Assembly: GCA_944739405.2 (NCBI GenBank)
Contig: OX123186.2
Location: 9,632,995-9,696,994 of the forward strand
Length of the DNA: 64,000 bases
Source of the DNA: Euclidia mi
Lineage: Eukaryota > Arthropoda > Insecta > Lepidoptera > Erebidae
Direction of reading: 5' to 3'
Shown: piece after piece, positions 33,177 to 44,148 of the stretch
Layout: each line of letters starts with the position of its first letter
Position numbering within the stretch: position 1 is the first letter of the stretch
The notes under the pieces: model-generated
Databases searched by the model: none
What the model saw: only the letters and a program-made list of their open reading frames with translations
What the model was told of the DNA's origin: nothing
Program-made: the position numbers and the translations under genes

Positions 33177-33954
33177 AAGACCTTTTAACAAAAGAACTTT
33201 ATTTAAACCGGTGGATGAACTTTTAACAACAATTAAAATAAACATGAAACATATTTCGATCAAAATTAAATCGGCGATTCACAAGCTCACCAGTGCCACT
33301 ATTCAAATGTAATTTTATAGAGAGCACCACAGATTCGAATAATTCATGTGATTTATCATCGAAAACAGAACTACAAGCAACATCACCGGGTCTTACTAAC
33401 TTCCCGACAGTTATATTTCATTGGCTTAATAATTCAGAAGTCCTGCTTAGACTACATACCAATATTTACGTATTGCAACTCCGGAGACTTGAGTCCCTGC
33501 AATAATAATCACAAGATAATTGAGCTGTGAGACCACTTCGGTGGAAGTTTTTAATAAAATGAATTATGCATTTCAAAGGGAGCTTCTTGTTCTCAGTCAA
33601 AGAGTTGGGAATTCTTTGCTCTGTTACGAAGGGAATTCAGATAATTAAGCGACAATGGAGTTCGTGTCAAAAAGTTATGTTGAGGCTCTTCACTCTGTTT
33701 AGCGAAGTAAAATAAGGAATGTATGTCTACTGTGATGAAATAAAAGGAATCTGCGGCTGGAATTTGTAATTTAAATGTTTCCGGCTTGAAACGCGACAAA
33801 AATGAATATTTTGTGACGAAACATATTTTTGGGACGCTGGAAAATAAGGATTCCAGAATACATTCAATTAATGTGGGATTTTATTGGATATTTGTGGCAT
33901 GGAACTTAAAATTGCGGTCTTATTTTTGAAAAACGCATCAATTAATTTTATTCA
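33177..33954. other. Stretch without recognisable gene
   Basis: Only small open frames on both strands, with no domain. The left end is the TTAA flank of the piggyBac element. Confidence 0.5.
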
Positions 33955-34340
33955 TCACTAGCCCTTTATACTGTCCCGTTGGGCACGGGACTTTTCTCAC
34001 TATAAGAAGGGTAAAGTCATAGTCCACCACGCTGGCCAAGTGCGGGTTGGCAGACTTCACATGTCTTTCGAGAACATTATTGAGAATTCTCAGACATGCA
34101 GGACTCCTCATAATGTTTTCCTTCACCAATAAACATGCGATAATTCATAATTTAACAGTTTCGCTGTCCAATGTATCATATGTGATTCATAACAATTGAT
34201 TTTCTATTGTGTCTCGCGCCGGACAGCGAATGGGTTAATACGCTAGCTTAGCTTAGCTTCGAAAAGTCATTGGTGCGTGCCGTGGATTCGAACCGAGATC
34301 CCGACCCTGCGTGTATCTCCACTCGGCTATCGCTGCTTCT
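33955..34340 (-). repeat. tRNA-derived SINE, family S2, copy 2
   Basis: On the minus strand: tRNA-like head at 34335-34270 (B-box context 'ggttcgaatccacgg', then 'gcgcaccaatgactttt'), body with 'ctgcatgtctgagaattctc', 'gtgaagtctgccaacccgca' and 'ccagcgtggtggactatga'. It is longer than copy 1 because the middle (about 34160-34250) is diverged or expanded. Confidence 0.75.
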
Positions 34341-35180
34341 TCTTTTTTTTTCAATAAATTCAACTTAATTAAAAGGAATCGTTGTAACATAGATAGTAGT
34401 ATGCTATAATAGTATGTAGTTGCTAACCTAATTTTTATTGGTAAAGAATATTATGGTATTTGCCAAAACCTAAATTTAATTAATTTCCGATTTATACTGA
34501 AACTTTTCACCATAAAGAATAATGATATCTGATTCTTAAACTAACTTATACCTCATGGAAGTTGCAGGAATTTTCAAATTAAATCATAAATCAAAATAAT
34601 AAATAAGCTTTGCGATAAGAATTTTGCGTTAAAAGATCCGGTTGGTAAATCCGTTTTCATTTGAAGTAATCTCAAACTCAAACTCAAAATCAAGATATTC
34701 ATTTAGGTCACAAAGTGACGCTTATGAACGTCAAAGATTAAAGTTAATTACTAGATGATTCTACATTTACATTTACTGCCACGTTCGCAATGCAATAGGT
34801 AGAACCACGAGAAAGAACGGGCAATAAAACTCGTGGCCACTCTTTTTAACTGCCAGTATAATTCTTTTACATGCTATATTTGTAAGGAGCTGCAACTGTT
34901 TCACATTGTGAGTTATCTACTATTGCAAAAGTTAATTGTTATTGATATCATACTCAAGCAATGAATTATGTTCATTTAGTAAGCCTCCCAAAGTGAATAT
35001 GGTGAAACAGGAGCATCCACTTACGTCTTTTGATGTAAGCAACTCGCGAACATGACTGTTTTGATCTATGGTGGATCAGTATGTTCCGAAAAGTAATGGT
35101 CTATGAACCTGCAGCAATTTACAATCTATTAGTTAGCAGTTCATGACCACGAGTTACCCTCACCTTACAAATCCGATAAA
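34341..35180. repeat. AT-rich stretch with a dispersed-repeat fragment
   Basis: 34665-34860 contains 'ggtcacaaagtgacgctta', 'tgaacgtcaaagattaaag' and 'ccacgagaaagaacgggca', then 'aactcgtggccactcttttt', a string I recognise from lepidopteran interspersed repeats (probably a LINE 3' region). The rest is featureless. Confidence 0.4.
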
Positions 35181-35189
35181 TTATAATAA

Positions 35190-35460
35190 AAAGAGTAGAA
35201 CAAGAATGCAAAAGTAGTATAAAAGAGAATACGGTAATTAACTACACTATACGAGTAAAACTGCCTATTGACCTAATAATAAAAAGAAATTGACCTAATA
35301 AAATAATATTTATTTCCAAGCGTACTTCGTCGTCGTCAAGATACTCATTTAAACTATAATATGCCTTCAGCAAAAGATTATTTTTAACAATTATCTGAAA
35401 CGACCTTAAAGGCAAGTCCAAAATATTACTTGGTATCTTATTATACATTCTTATACTAAG
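35190..35460 (-). pseudogene. LINE ORF2 C-terminal fragment
   Basis: The minus-strand frame at 35448-35242 begins 'MYNKIPSNILDLPLRSFQ' and continues 'NNLLLKAYYSLNEYLDDD', the same kind of C-terminal tail as element K ('IYNKLPNEYK' ... 'CYYSINDFLDD'). A short 3' relic; the rest of the ORF is absent. Confidence 0.65.
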
Positions 35461-35539
35461 CCCAATAAAAGAGCTATGCTAAAATATTTTTAATAAATAA
35501 GAAAATGGTTTGTTTTTATTACCTTTATATAATTTAATT

Positions 35540-35810
35540 CTTGTGTGCGTGTGTTTGTCACTGAACTCCTCCTAAACGACTGGACCGATTTTGATGTTTT
35601 TTTTGTGTGTTATCAAGGGGACAAGGGGACCCTTTTTACTTATTAACTGACACTCCTCATCACACATTTACTCGGCTCACACCAACGTGAGCTTCGTCCA
35701 TCACACACTGGCACAGTTTCTGTCTCCTTTTGCTTGACAAAAACGTGGAAGCAAAATCGAAGACTGAACAAACGCCCCATACAAACACCTACTACACTTA
35801 CAATTCACAT
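35540..35810 (+). repeat. Lepidopteran dispersed-repeat fragment
   Basis: 'gtttgtcactgaactcctc' and 'ctaaacgactggaccgattt' are blocks common in moth interspersed repeats. The segment has no coding capacity. It lies immediately upstream of the Helitron. Confidence 0.45.
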
Positions 35811-35845
35811 TAATTAAAGTGTTTATATCTTTAACAAGGCCCATA

Positions 35846-36090
35846 TCTACACTAATATTATAAAGAGGAAAAAATTGTATTTTTGTTTGTTTGTTTGTTT
35901 GAAATGGATAAACGCAAAAACTACTGAACCGATTTTAAAAATTCTTTCACCATTAGAAAGCTTCATTATCTGCAAGTAACATAGGCTATATTTTATTTTA
36001 GAAGAAATACGGGTCCGTAAGATATTTGGGTTTTTCGGGTACGCGAAGTAGTTCCCTTAGGACGCGGGTGAAACCGCGGGAAACGGCTAG
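35846..36090 (+). mobile_element. Lep1-like non-autonomous Helitron
   Basis: Begins TCTACACTAATATTATAAAG (5' TC) and ends with a hairpin, cgcgg-gtgaaa-ccgcg (36063-36078), followed by CTAG at 36087-36090. Flanking bases are A (35845) and T (36091), as required for Helitron insertion into AT without duplication. Internal (GTTT)n and 'ctactgaaccgatttt' match what is known of the Lep1 group of lepidopteran Helitrons. No Rep/helicase sequence. Confidence 0.85.
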
Positions 36091-36369
36091 TATATAATAT
36101 CTTCATAATAAAAATTTATACAAATTAGTAAATTTGCCAAGATTATATTTTCTTTTTCTACCTACATATTTAGCCAAATTATAAAAAATGGAATAACACC
36201 TTTAATTTCTTTCCTTTAAATAATATTTTGCCTTTCTGTTGTTTATCTACTGTCTTTCTAGCTATAGTATAATTAATTTTAAATATATTTATGTGTTTAT
36301 TATCTATAAACTTCTACTCATTACTGATTTATCTCTTCTCTGACATCTTGATTATTTTTCTGTCCATAG

Positions 36370-37776
36370 GTGTTTGGCATATCCTTGGCTATGAGCCATT
36401 CCACAATGAGCGTTATGATGACCAGGAAGGCCACAGCGAAGGATCTACAAAACAAACTGAGAGTAACCCTGGTTGGATTAAATAAGTGCCAGGAGGAGAA
36501 TAATCACCTACTGAGGGAGCGTGCAGACTGTGAAGAGGACATCAGGATTGTCAACGGTAGGGTTTCTAACCTGAAGACTCAACTCGCAGAACTCCATATC
36601 GAGTATATGGACACACTGGCCCAGCGAGATAGGTTATAGGAAGAAATCCATTTATTGACCGCTAGCAATGATGCCCATTCATGGTCTAAGAGTCGCATTA
36701 GGAAACTAGAATGCTGTTTATAACAATAATTTACTAAGATTAAATCACTAGAACAAACAAACTATTGTCACGCAAATCTGCAGCTTATTGATTTTCCATC
36801 GGAATTTGCTATTTGTGCTGATAAAAAGTGCAACTCTGATAAGCATAAATCCTAAATTAACAATATGTATAGAAATATAGTATGCATATTGACAGAAGGC
36901 GCGAAATCTTCCTGGTATTTAACTGGCTATGGTATGGGAGACCTAACTCTGGTCAGCTGTACAATGAAATAACTGAGTCTAGACGTCTGTTCAAGGAAAA
37001 ATTGAAATGGTGTCAAAATAACCAACAACAAATATTAAGATGGATATAATTGCACGACACCATTCCAATAATAATTTTTCAAAATTGTGGAAATCAACTA
37101 TTAAATTGAATATAAAACCTACCTGGCCTTACCGGGCCGGCGTTGAGAGTGAACACGAGCCAGATGCCATTGCAGAATAATTATTTAGGCAACATTTCAG
37201 AGTTAAGCCGGTTGGCAATCTTGCACAGTCTGAGATGAGGTCGGTGCCTGATGCTGGGGCTATACCTGGAGATATCAATGTAAGGTTTAGTGCAAAGAAT
37301 GTTGATGTAGTTATCAAATCTATGAAAAGAGGAAAATCTCCAGGTCATGATGGCCTCAGCATTGAGCACCTGCGGTTTGCTGGGGTACACTTGCTTAGAG
37401 TTTTGGCCCTATTGTTTAATCTCTGTATTAACCACTCCTACCTGCCTGATGATTTCCTGTATACCATTGTTGTCCTTATTGTAAAAAATAAGACCGGAAA
37501 TGTCTCGGACAGGTCTAATTATAGGCCTATCTCCTTAGCCACGGTTATAGCGAAGGTATTGGACAGTTTGCTTGGCGGCCATTTAACAAAACATATCACA
37601 TAAACCTAGGTTTTTTGAAATGGTCTATCTACTGAAAGTGCGATTTTGTGCCTCAAGCAGACTGTGCAATACAACACCGCTCGTAAAACCCCAGTATACC
37701 CATGTTTCCTGGACCTGTCCAGGGCATTTGACTTAGTCTCATGCGACCTGTTGTGTGGACTAAAATGTACCAAAAC
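36370..37776 (+). pseudogene. Element D: coiled-coil fragment and RT N-terminal half
   Basis: 36370-36639 encodes a hydrophilic coiled coil ('QNKLRVTLVGLNKCQEENN', 'NGRVSNLKTQLAELH'). After decayed sequence, readable codons from about 36990 show 'SRRLFKEKLKWCQNNQQQ' and 'FSKLWKSTIKLNIKPTW', the pre-RT segment of LINE ORF2s. RT begins at 37235 with 'MKRGKSPGHDGLSIEHLRFAG' and 'RSNYRPISLATVIAKVLDS', a TAA at 37601-37603, then 'VYPCFLDLSRAFDLVSCDLL' up to the E insertion. No APE endonuclease was found between coiled coil and RT, suggesting an internal deletion. Confidence 0.78.
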
Positions 37777-37987
37777 ACTACTCCTCTCCCCTCCGGACCG
37801 CGACAGCGACAATACGTGTGCACTTTATTAATTTATATTACAAAAAATCATATTTTTAAACAACAATTTCAAATAAATTCAGTTCATAAAGTACCAGGCG
37901 AGCATAAAGCTTAAGTGATCGCAGAGTGTGTGTGCGAAAGTGACAACAACAATTGAGAAGAACGAACAATGCAAGCTCCGTCGCTGA

Positions 37988-38046
37988 AGTGACAGCTGTC
38001 ATCTGTCATCTGCCATCTGTCTGTCATCTGTGTTCAACTGACAGCT
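37988..38046 (+). promoter_or_regulatory. CTGTCA/TGACAG hexamer cluster in the E 5' UTR
   Basis: TGACAG at 37990 and 38039; CTGTCA at 37996, 38003 and 38021: five hits in 55 bp. TGACAG is the core recognised by TALE homeodomain proteins (TGIF/achintya-vismay, Meis/Homothorax). Position upstream of ORF1 suggests an internal-promoter role, by inference only. A similar cluster lies in unrelated element B. Confidence 0.4.
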
Positions 38047-38187
38047 AAGTGTTGCCATTATTAAAATATTACTTAAAACTAGTAGTAACTTTGTATTGCT
38101 GTGCGCAATTAAAAAAAATATTTAATTAACTATACTACCTGCTGTCCTGTGACCAATTTTAAAGATACCTCGCACGATACCTCCAAA

Positions 38188-39198
38188 ATGCCTTTGGAAC
38201 ATTCTCCTCCGTCAGCTACTAAAGATATGGAAAAGGATAATATCAAGCAGAAATCAAAGCAGGTTACACAAACTGCCACCGCTTCGCCGCTTGCAACATC
38301 TGATTTTGTTAATCCATACCTTCGATCAACCACACTTCAAGCCCAAAGTTATCCCCAGAGTAAATCGGAAACTGACTTGACTGATCTATCAAATGAATTT
38401 GTCACAAACCGGAAGCGCAAACATGGTGACGAACAGGAGCGTTTTATGAAGGAAATGGAAAAAATATTTGAATCCCACTCCAAAAGCTGTGAATTACGAA
38501 GTAATAAGACGGACTCGGCGTTACAGGTATTGCAGACTATGATGAATGAGCTATTGAAACAGAATTCCGAAATTAAGGAATCTATAACATTTGTATCAAA
38601 ACAGTACGAAGATATCAAAGTCAATATGGATACCCTAGAGACTGAAAAAAAGGAAGACCGCAAATACATCCACCGGCTAGAGGCAAGAGTCGACAATTTA
38701 GAACGTATGCTATGCGCAAATAAAATTGAGATCCGAAATATCCCCTTGGCAGCAAGTGAAGATGAGGAGGAGCTTGCCAAGATTGTACAAAACACTACAC
38801 AGGTTATTGGCATTACTCTAAAGAGATCAGAGATTAAAAACGTTTACTGTGATAACAAAAAAGATAAAGCGTCAAAAATAGTCGTCGACCTAGTAAGTTG
38901 TACAGCAAAGGTAACCATAATTAAGAAAGCAAGACAGTTTAATTCCAGTAACAAGCAAAACAAACTGAGTTCTCTACACCTAAATATAGACGCCCCTGCT
39001 ACTCCAATCTTTATATCAGAGTTTTTATCACCACAAGCCCAGCATTTGTTTTATTTGGCAAGAAAATTTGCAAAAGAACAAGGTTACATGTACTGTTGGA
39101 CATCTGCTGGTAAAATTTTCCTTCGCAAAGCAGAAAAAGAGAAGCCAATAATTATAAAACGTGAAGAAGATCTTCTAAATCTCACCCCAAAAATGTGA
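38188..39198 (+). CDS. Element E ORF1 (coiled coil plus FP25-like RNA-binding domain), intact
   Basis: 336 codons from the in-frame ATG at 38188 (the frame is open from a GTG at 38149). The N-terminus is polar. Residues about 85-185 form a coiled coil ('EMEKIFESHSKSCELR', 'LEARVDNLERMLCANK'). The C-terminal domain starts 'IEIRNIPLAASEDEEEL' and continues 'ISEFLSPQAQHLFYLARKFA' and 'GYMYCWTSAGKIFLRK', a pattern like the FP25-type domain (Pfam Baculo_FP group) that insect LINE ORF1s share. Likely a trimeric RNA chaperone in the LINE ribonucleoprotein. No stop or frameshift. Confidence 0.8.
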   Translation: MPLEHSPPSATKDMEKDNIKQKSKQVTQTATASPLATSDFVNPYLRSTTLQAQSYPQSKSETDLTDLSNEFVTNRKRKHGDEQERFMKEMEKIFESHSKSCELRSNKTDSALQVLQTMMNELLKQNSEIKESITFVSKQYEDIKVNMDTLETEKKEDRKYIHRLEARVDNLERMLCANKIEIRNIPLAASEDEEELAKIVQNTTQVIGITLKRSEIKNVYCDNKKDKASKIVVDLVSCTAKVTIIKKARQFNSSNKQNKLSSLHLNIDAPATPIFISEFLSPQAQHLFYLARKFAKEQGYMYCWTSAGKIFLRKAEKEKPIIIKREEDLLNLTPKM

Positions 39199-39740
39199 CT
39201 AGTTTGCTACCCTATTACAAATTTATTTTTCTGTTCAGATCATTTTCATATGTACCGTTTGCATTATCAACACTACTTTTATACACTTCCCAAAAATAAA
39301 TTCACTTCACATTTTTACACACACAACAACAGAAACTTGCAATCAAACAATACCACGAAGGGATGCACGAAGGCAATTATACTCTTACAACTACACGTCA
39401 GACATCACAAACCATGCAAAATCCACATATTATATATTCAACTGACATGCTACATAATAAATGTCTTATATTGTTATGTTTTTATATACAAATATGACGC
39501 ATATTACTATTTTATTTCTATTTTTCACGTCACCTTTTATTTCACTCTGGACAAGTTCTACTCGTTTATTAACTATCCAACTCAAAACAGCACCATTATT
39601 TTACTCATTGGTGTCAAACCCGTACTGCAATGTGAAATAAATAAACAATATTCGCTGATATAAACAATCTTAATACCTTAGATAACTTGGAAATAACCGA
39701 ACTGCATACCTGTGATCCTGAAAACTGTAAAACTATATAA
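39199..39740 (+). other. E inter-ORF region
   Basis: About 540 bp. A 137-codon open frame (39250-39663) is rich in Tyr, Ile and His with no domain and is probably chance. Codons just before ORF2 ('LEITELHTCDPENCKTI') run into a TAA at 39738-39740, which may be a nonsense mutation near the true ORF2 start. Confidence 0.5.
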
Positions 39741-42587
39741 TCAAACACTAAATCGTTTTTAAAAATATTGCATCAAAATGTTAGAAGTCTGAACAAAAAT
39801 TTTTATAGTATAAATATATTACTAAAAAGATTACAATTTGAATGTGATATTATTATTTTATCTGAGGGTTGGCTGTCGTCTGTTTCTCATCTCCCAATGA
39901 TACCTGGATACTCTAGTTTCTCAACATCAAACAATTTTAATCAAAATGATGGCGTAGTTGTTTTCATAAATAATAATATTATTTATAACATTGAGGAGCC
40001 TAAGATCGTAGAGGCAAACTGTCTACTTATTAAAATAAACAAAGACACGGCCGTACTTGCACTATACAGACCACCTTGTTTTCGCTCACTAGACGGATTT
40101 TTACAAAGTATGCAGGACCTGCTGACGAGTTTAACAGGCTTTAAAAACATTCTTCTAATAGGAGATATTAACATTAATCTACGAGAAACTAACATTAACT
40201 CATCCAGCTATTTGGACCTTCTCTCCTTTTTCGGTATGGTCCCTACCCATTACGAACAAACGAGAAGGAACAGTTGCCTGGACCATGTCATTATCAAAAC
40301 CAAATTATCTTCACATACCTTTATTTTACACACGGCTATTACGGATCACGAGCCTGTCCTTTTCTGTTTATTCTCAGCGAACCCTAATAAATTTAACAAA
40401 AATAAATTTTTCACTAAAATTAACTACGAAACTCTAAAAACTGACTGCGCTAATACAGATTTCAGCCAAATTCTTAGTAACAAAGTCAACCCCAACAAAC
40501 TGATGGACTTGTTAATAGACAATTTACAAAATATAATAACTAACAACTCAATAAGAATAAAAATACCAAGAAATAAAATAGCAATAAAACCGTGGATTAC
40601 GACTGGACTCTTAAAATGCATAAGGACAAGAGATAGAATGCACTTTAAATTAAAGCAAACCCCTAACAAGGATATATTAAAAACAACCTACAAAAGATAT
40701 AGAAATTTTTGTAATGACATTATTAAAAAATGTAAACGGCAATATGACAGTGACTTACTTAGAACAGCTGGTAATAATAATAAAAAGCTCTGGTCTGCAA
40801 TTAAAAACATTAACAACCTACATAAAACAAATACCCCTGCAACTGAACTTTTGAGTATTGAAACTTCACCAAAAAGCTCTGTAAATAGAGTTAACAACTA
40901 TTTTTCAAATATTGGCTTAAATTTCGCTCATAAGATCCCTACTGGCCTAATGCCACTCCCATCTAATGTTATCAAACTAACTTTAATCTGTGACTCTTTT
41001 GTTCTTTTGGATACAACTGAAACAGAAGTTGAGAGTCTCATTATGAGCCTTCGTTCAGAGTGTGGAGCTGGCTGGGACAACATATCGCCCGCAGTATTAA
41101 AACATTTAAAAAGCTTTATTGTCCCTCCCCTTACTTTTATTTTGAACAGATGTTTAGAGGAAGGAATATTCCCTGCATCTCTTAAAAAATCTGTAGTAGT
41201 TCCAATATTTAAAAGTGGTAATAAAGCCACCATTTCAAATTACAGGCCAATATCTATGCTTCCTTCAATCTCTTAAATATTTGAAAAAGTTTTAAATAAT
41301 AGACTTGTTAAATACCTTGAAGACAAAAACATCCTCTCACAAAACCAATATGGCTTTAGGAAAGGGATATCTACTACCGATTGTTTACATAGGTTTACTG
41401 ATCTAATAGTCGAGAAATTGGACAATAGGCAAAAATGTTTAACTATTTTTATTGATCTGCAAAAGGCTTTTGACACGGTTTGTCCTCGCATACTGATATC
41501 TAAGCTAGAAAATATGGGCATTAGAAATTCTCAGTTAAAAATTTTCCAAGACTACTTGCATAATCGTTCTCAGTTTGTCAGCATAGGAGACCAGCGAAGT
41601 GACGAAAATCCTATAAATATTGGTGTCCCTCAGGGCAGCATCTTGGGTCCCACCTTTTTCCTTTGTTACATTAACGAGCTATGTCAATCAAACATTCGAA
41701 ACTGTCAAATAAACGCCTACGCAGACGACACAACACTAACTTTCTATGGCTACTCATGGGAGGATACCTTTAGGACTGCTCAAGAAGGCTTTAATACAGT
41801 CACACACTGGCTTGCTCTTAATAAATTAACTTTAAATGCCGCTAAAACCAAGTATATAACCTTCTCAATATATAACTCTACACTTCATCATAATAATTTC
41901 AACATTCACGCTCACACATATTATCCTGTGGGACCAAGTTGTACCACTTGTCTTATCATTTCTAAAACTGACTCTGTAAAATACCTAGGCATAAATATTG
42001 ACAATCGTTTATCTTTCAAAAATCATATTCAAAATTTAACCCAAAGAGCAAGAAAACTAATTTTTGTTTTCAAGAATTTAAGACATATTGCTAGTTGGAA
42101 AATTATTAAAACAGTGTACGAATCACTTTGCCAATCAAGTTTTTCGTATGGTATATCTATATGGGGTGGCACGCATAAAGAGCACATTTTAAACGTCGAA
42201 AGAACGCAACGATTACTGCTTAAAGTTGCTCTCTTTAAACCTAGACTCTACCCAACAAAAACCTGATATAGGGAAGCTAATCTACTTACTATTAGGCAAC
42301 TTTACATACTGTTAACAATACAAAAAAAACACTCGTCCATTGATGTAACAATCTTAAAAAAGAAACTGGATAGAAGGAGAAAATTGGAAGTTTGTGAACC
42401 TACTTTCTGTAGAACCTCGTTTGCTCAGCAATTTTACAACTTCAGGGGCAACTATCTTTATAATAAAGTGAACAAAATACTCGGTGTTGTAAGGTTGTCT
42501 AAAGTGGAGTGTAAAAGGAAAGTCACACAATGGCTTTTAGAACATGACTACGATCAAACAGAACAACTTCTTACTTTATTAAGCTAA
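39741..42587 (+). pseudogene. Element E ORF2 (endonuclease-RT), near-intact with nonsense codons
   Basis: One continuous frame with TAA at 41274-41276 and TGA at 42264-42266 inside it, and another TAA (39738) at its start. No frameshift. Endonuclease: 'LKILHQNVRSLNKN', 'IIILSEGWLS', 'NILLIGDININL', 'TAITDHEPVLFCLF' (DH catalytic motif). RT: 'ISNYRPISMLPSIS', 'NQYGFRKGISTTDCLHRF', 'IFIDLQKAFDTVCPRIL', 'GVPQGSILGPTFFLCYIN' and 'INAYADDTTLTF' (YADD). Thumb 'DSVKYLGINIDNRLSFKNH' and C-terminus 'VTQWLLEHDYDQTEQLL'. About 949 codons, normal for the group. Replicates by target-primed reverse transcription when intact. Confidence 0.87.
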
Positions 42588-42636
42588 ATCTGCTATAAAA
42601 GTATAAAAGTATATGCATGCCTCACAACCCTCGCAA

Positions 42637-42835
42637 CACACACACACACACACATACACACACACACACACACGCGCGCGCGCGCACGCACGCACACGCA
42701 CACACACGCGCACACACACACGCGCACACACAATCACGCACGCACACACACACACACACACACACGAACACGCACACAAATACACACTCACACATACAAA
42801 CATGTACGCTTACACACACTTACAGACAGTCACAC
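42637..42835 (+). repeat. (CA)n microsatellite in E 3' UTR
   Basis: About 200 bp of CA with CG, CT and TA interruptions, immediately after ORF2. It produces spurious open frames in all registers (Thr/His or Cys/Val repeats), which are not genes. Confidence 0.92.
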
Positions 42836-43142
42836 GTCTCACGCTTGTTTTAAATTTATTTCGATCTGTTTTTCTTCTTTTATATTTTTAAAATTTTAAT
42901 TTTTAACTTTTCCTGTTAGTTTATGTTTTCATTAAAATCCATTGTATGCTGTTACTTGTGAGGGGTGGGCCAGGAGTCCATAGCACAGGGTATCCTAGTT
43001 TGGGCTCCTGACTCCCACAAAATGTGATAAAAATATACCTAAGTACTTAAGCTGAAAACACTTTAATGTAAAACTTTAAAAACTATTTTGTATGTATTAT
43101 TTTTTGTGGGATCGAAATAAACGTTATTATTATTATTATTAC

Positions 43143-44030
43143 TAGTTTGCCCCCTGAAATTGTATCTATATTTGAGTACTGGTACAAAAATCAGAAAAAT
43201 GCTGTTAGGTGGGCGGCTAGTAAGTCGGACGATTACGTATTGGAATGTGGAGTGAGGCAGGGGGGCTGACCGAAATTATTTAATTTATATATGGACCGCC
43301 TGATTGGAGAGCTGAGTAGCACCGGCATCGGATGTCACATAGAAGAAATTTGCGTCAATAATATAAGCTATGCGGATGACTTGGTTCTGCTCAGCCCTTC
43401 AATCGGTGCGCTGCGCAAGCTACTCCGTATATGTGAAGATTATGCGGCGGCACAGGGGCTCAGTACAATGTGAAAAAGAGTGAGGTTATGGTTTTTAAAG
43501 CACCTAAAAAAGAGGTTACAGTTGTACCTCCCGTTTCACTCTACGGTACACCATTAAACCAAGTCACTCATTTCAAGTATCTGGGCCACTGGGTCACCGA
43601 GGACCTTAAAGATGATATGGATATGGAGAGGGAACGCAGGGCGTTGTCTGTTCGTTGTAACATGTTGACTCGCAGATTCGCACGGTGTACTGAACAAGTG
43701 AAGGTCACACTATTTAGAGCTTTCTAATAGACCTTCTACACCTGCAGTTTGTGGGTCAAATACACGCGGAGGACATACGACGCCCTGCGTGTGCAATATA
43801 ATAACGCATTCAGGGTGATGATGGAGCTGCCGCGGTACTGCAGCGCGAGTGGTATGTTCGCGGAAGCGCGCGTGGACGGCTTTCCCGCTGTCTCATACGT
43901 AAGTGAAGTGTGTCTTTAATGGCGCAGGTGCGCGGCGGATCCAGCACCATCCTGACCGCGTGCGCCAGCCGATGGGACTCACTACTGACGAGGCATTGGA
44001 TAGGCCTACACGCGAAAGCTAGCACCTGAC
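43143..44030 (+). pseudogene. Element D RT C-terminal half
   Basis: Resumes 'SLPPEIVSIFEYWYKNQ' and 'DYVLECGVRQGG', then a TGA at 43267-43269 with a few codons lost, then 'FNLYMDRLIGELSSTGIG' and 'INNISYADDLVLLSPS'-type sequence (YADD at about 43368). A frameshift near 43460 leads to 'VTHFKYLGHWVTEDLKDDMD' and 'MLTRRFARCTEQVKVTLF', then a stop at 43725-43727 with further readable codons ('YNNAFRVMMELPRYCSASG') to about 43900. It completes the RT begun before 37776. Confidence 0.8.
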
Positions 44031-44148
44031 ACGTTATCGTTGTTATTATTTATAAATGTTTTTACTAACACTAGGGTAAGAACACTGTAACTAACAAAAT
44101 GTGGAAGCAATTCTGAAATAAAATTTTATTATTATTATTAATATTTGT

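Larger units (their letters stand above)
37777..43142 (+). mobile_element. Non-LTR retrotransposon E, full-length, nested in D
   Basis: About 5.4 kb with 5' UTR, intact ORF1, near-intact ORF2, a CA-microsatellite-bearing 3' UTR, AATAAA at about 43116 and an ATT tail (43123-43140). Host D sequence resumes at 43143. Left and right flanks share only AC or ACTA at the junction (37777-37780 and 43141-43144), so the target duplication is short or ambiguous. Full length plus few mutations indicates a relatively recent insertion. Clade: CR1/Jockey-like, tentative. Confidence 0.85.
36370..44135 (+). mobile_element. Non-LTR retrotransposon D, split by nested element E
   Basis: Left part 36370-37776 (coiled-coil fragment and first half of an RT), right part 43143-44135 (second half of the RT, 3' UTR and ATT tail at about 44120-44135). 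Joining the two parts restores one RT reading frame across the boundary, so D was the insertion target for E. The endonuclease domain is missing and there are several stops, so D is the older element. Confidence 0.82.

Noticed and set aside
39250..39663. Third ORF of element E between ORF1 and ORF2
   Set aside because: Tyr/Ile/His-rich with no domain and no counterpart in related LINEs; chance open frame in AT-rich spacer.
42613..42891. Long open frames of His/Thr or Cys/Val repeats on both strands
   Set aside because: Pure translation of the (CA)n microsatellite in the E 3' UTR.
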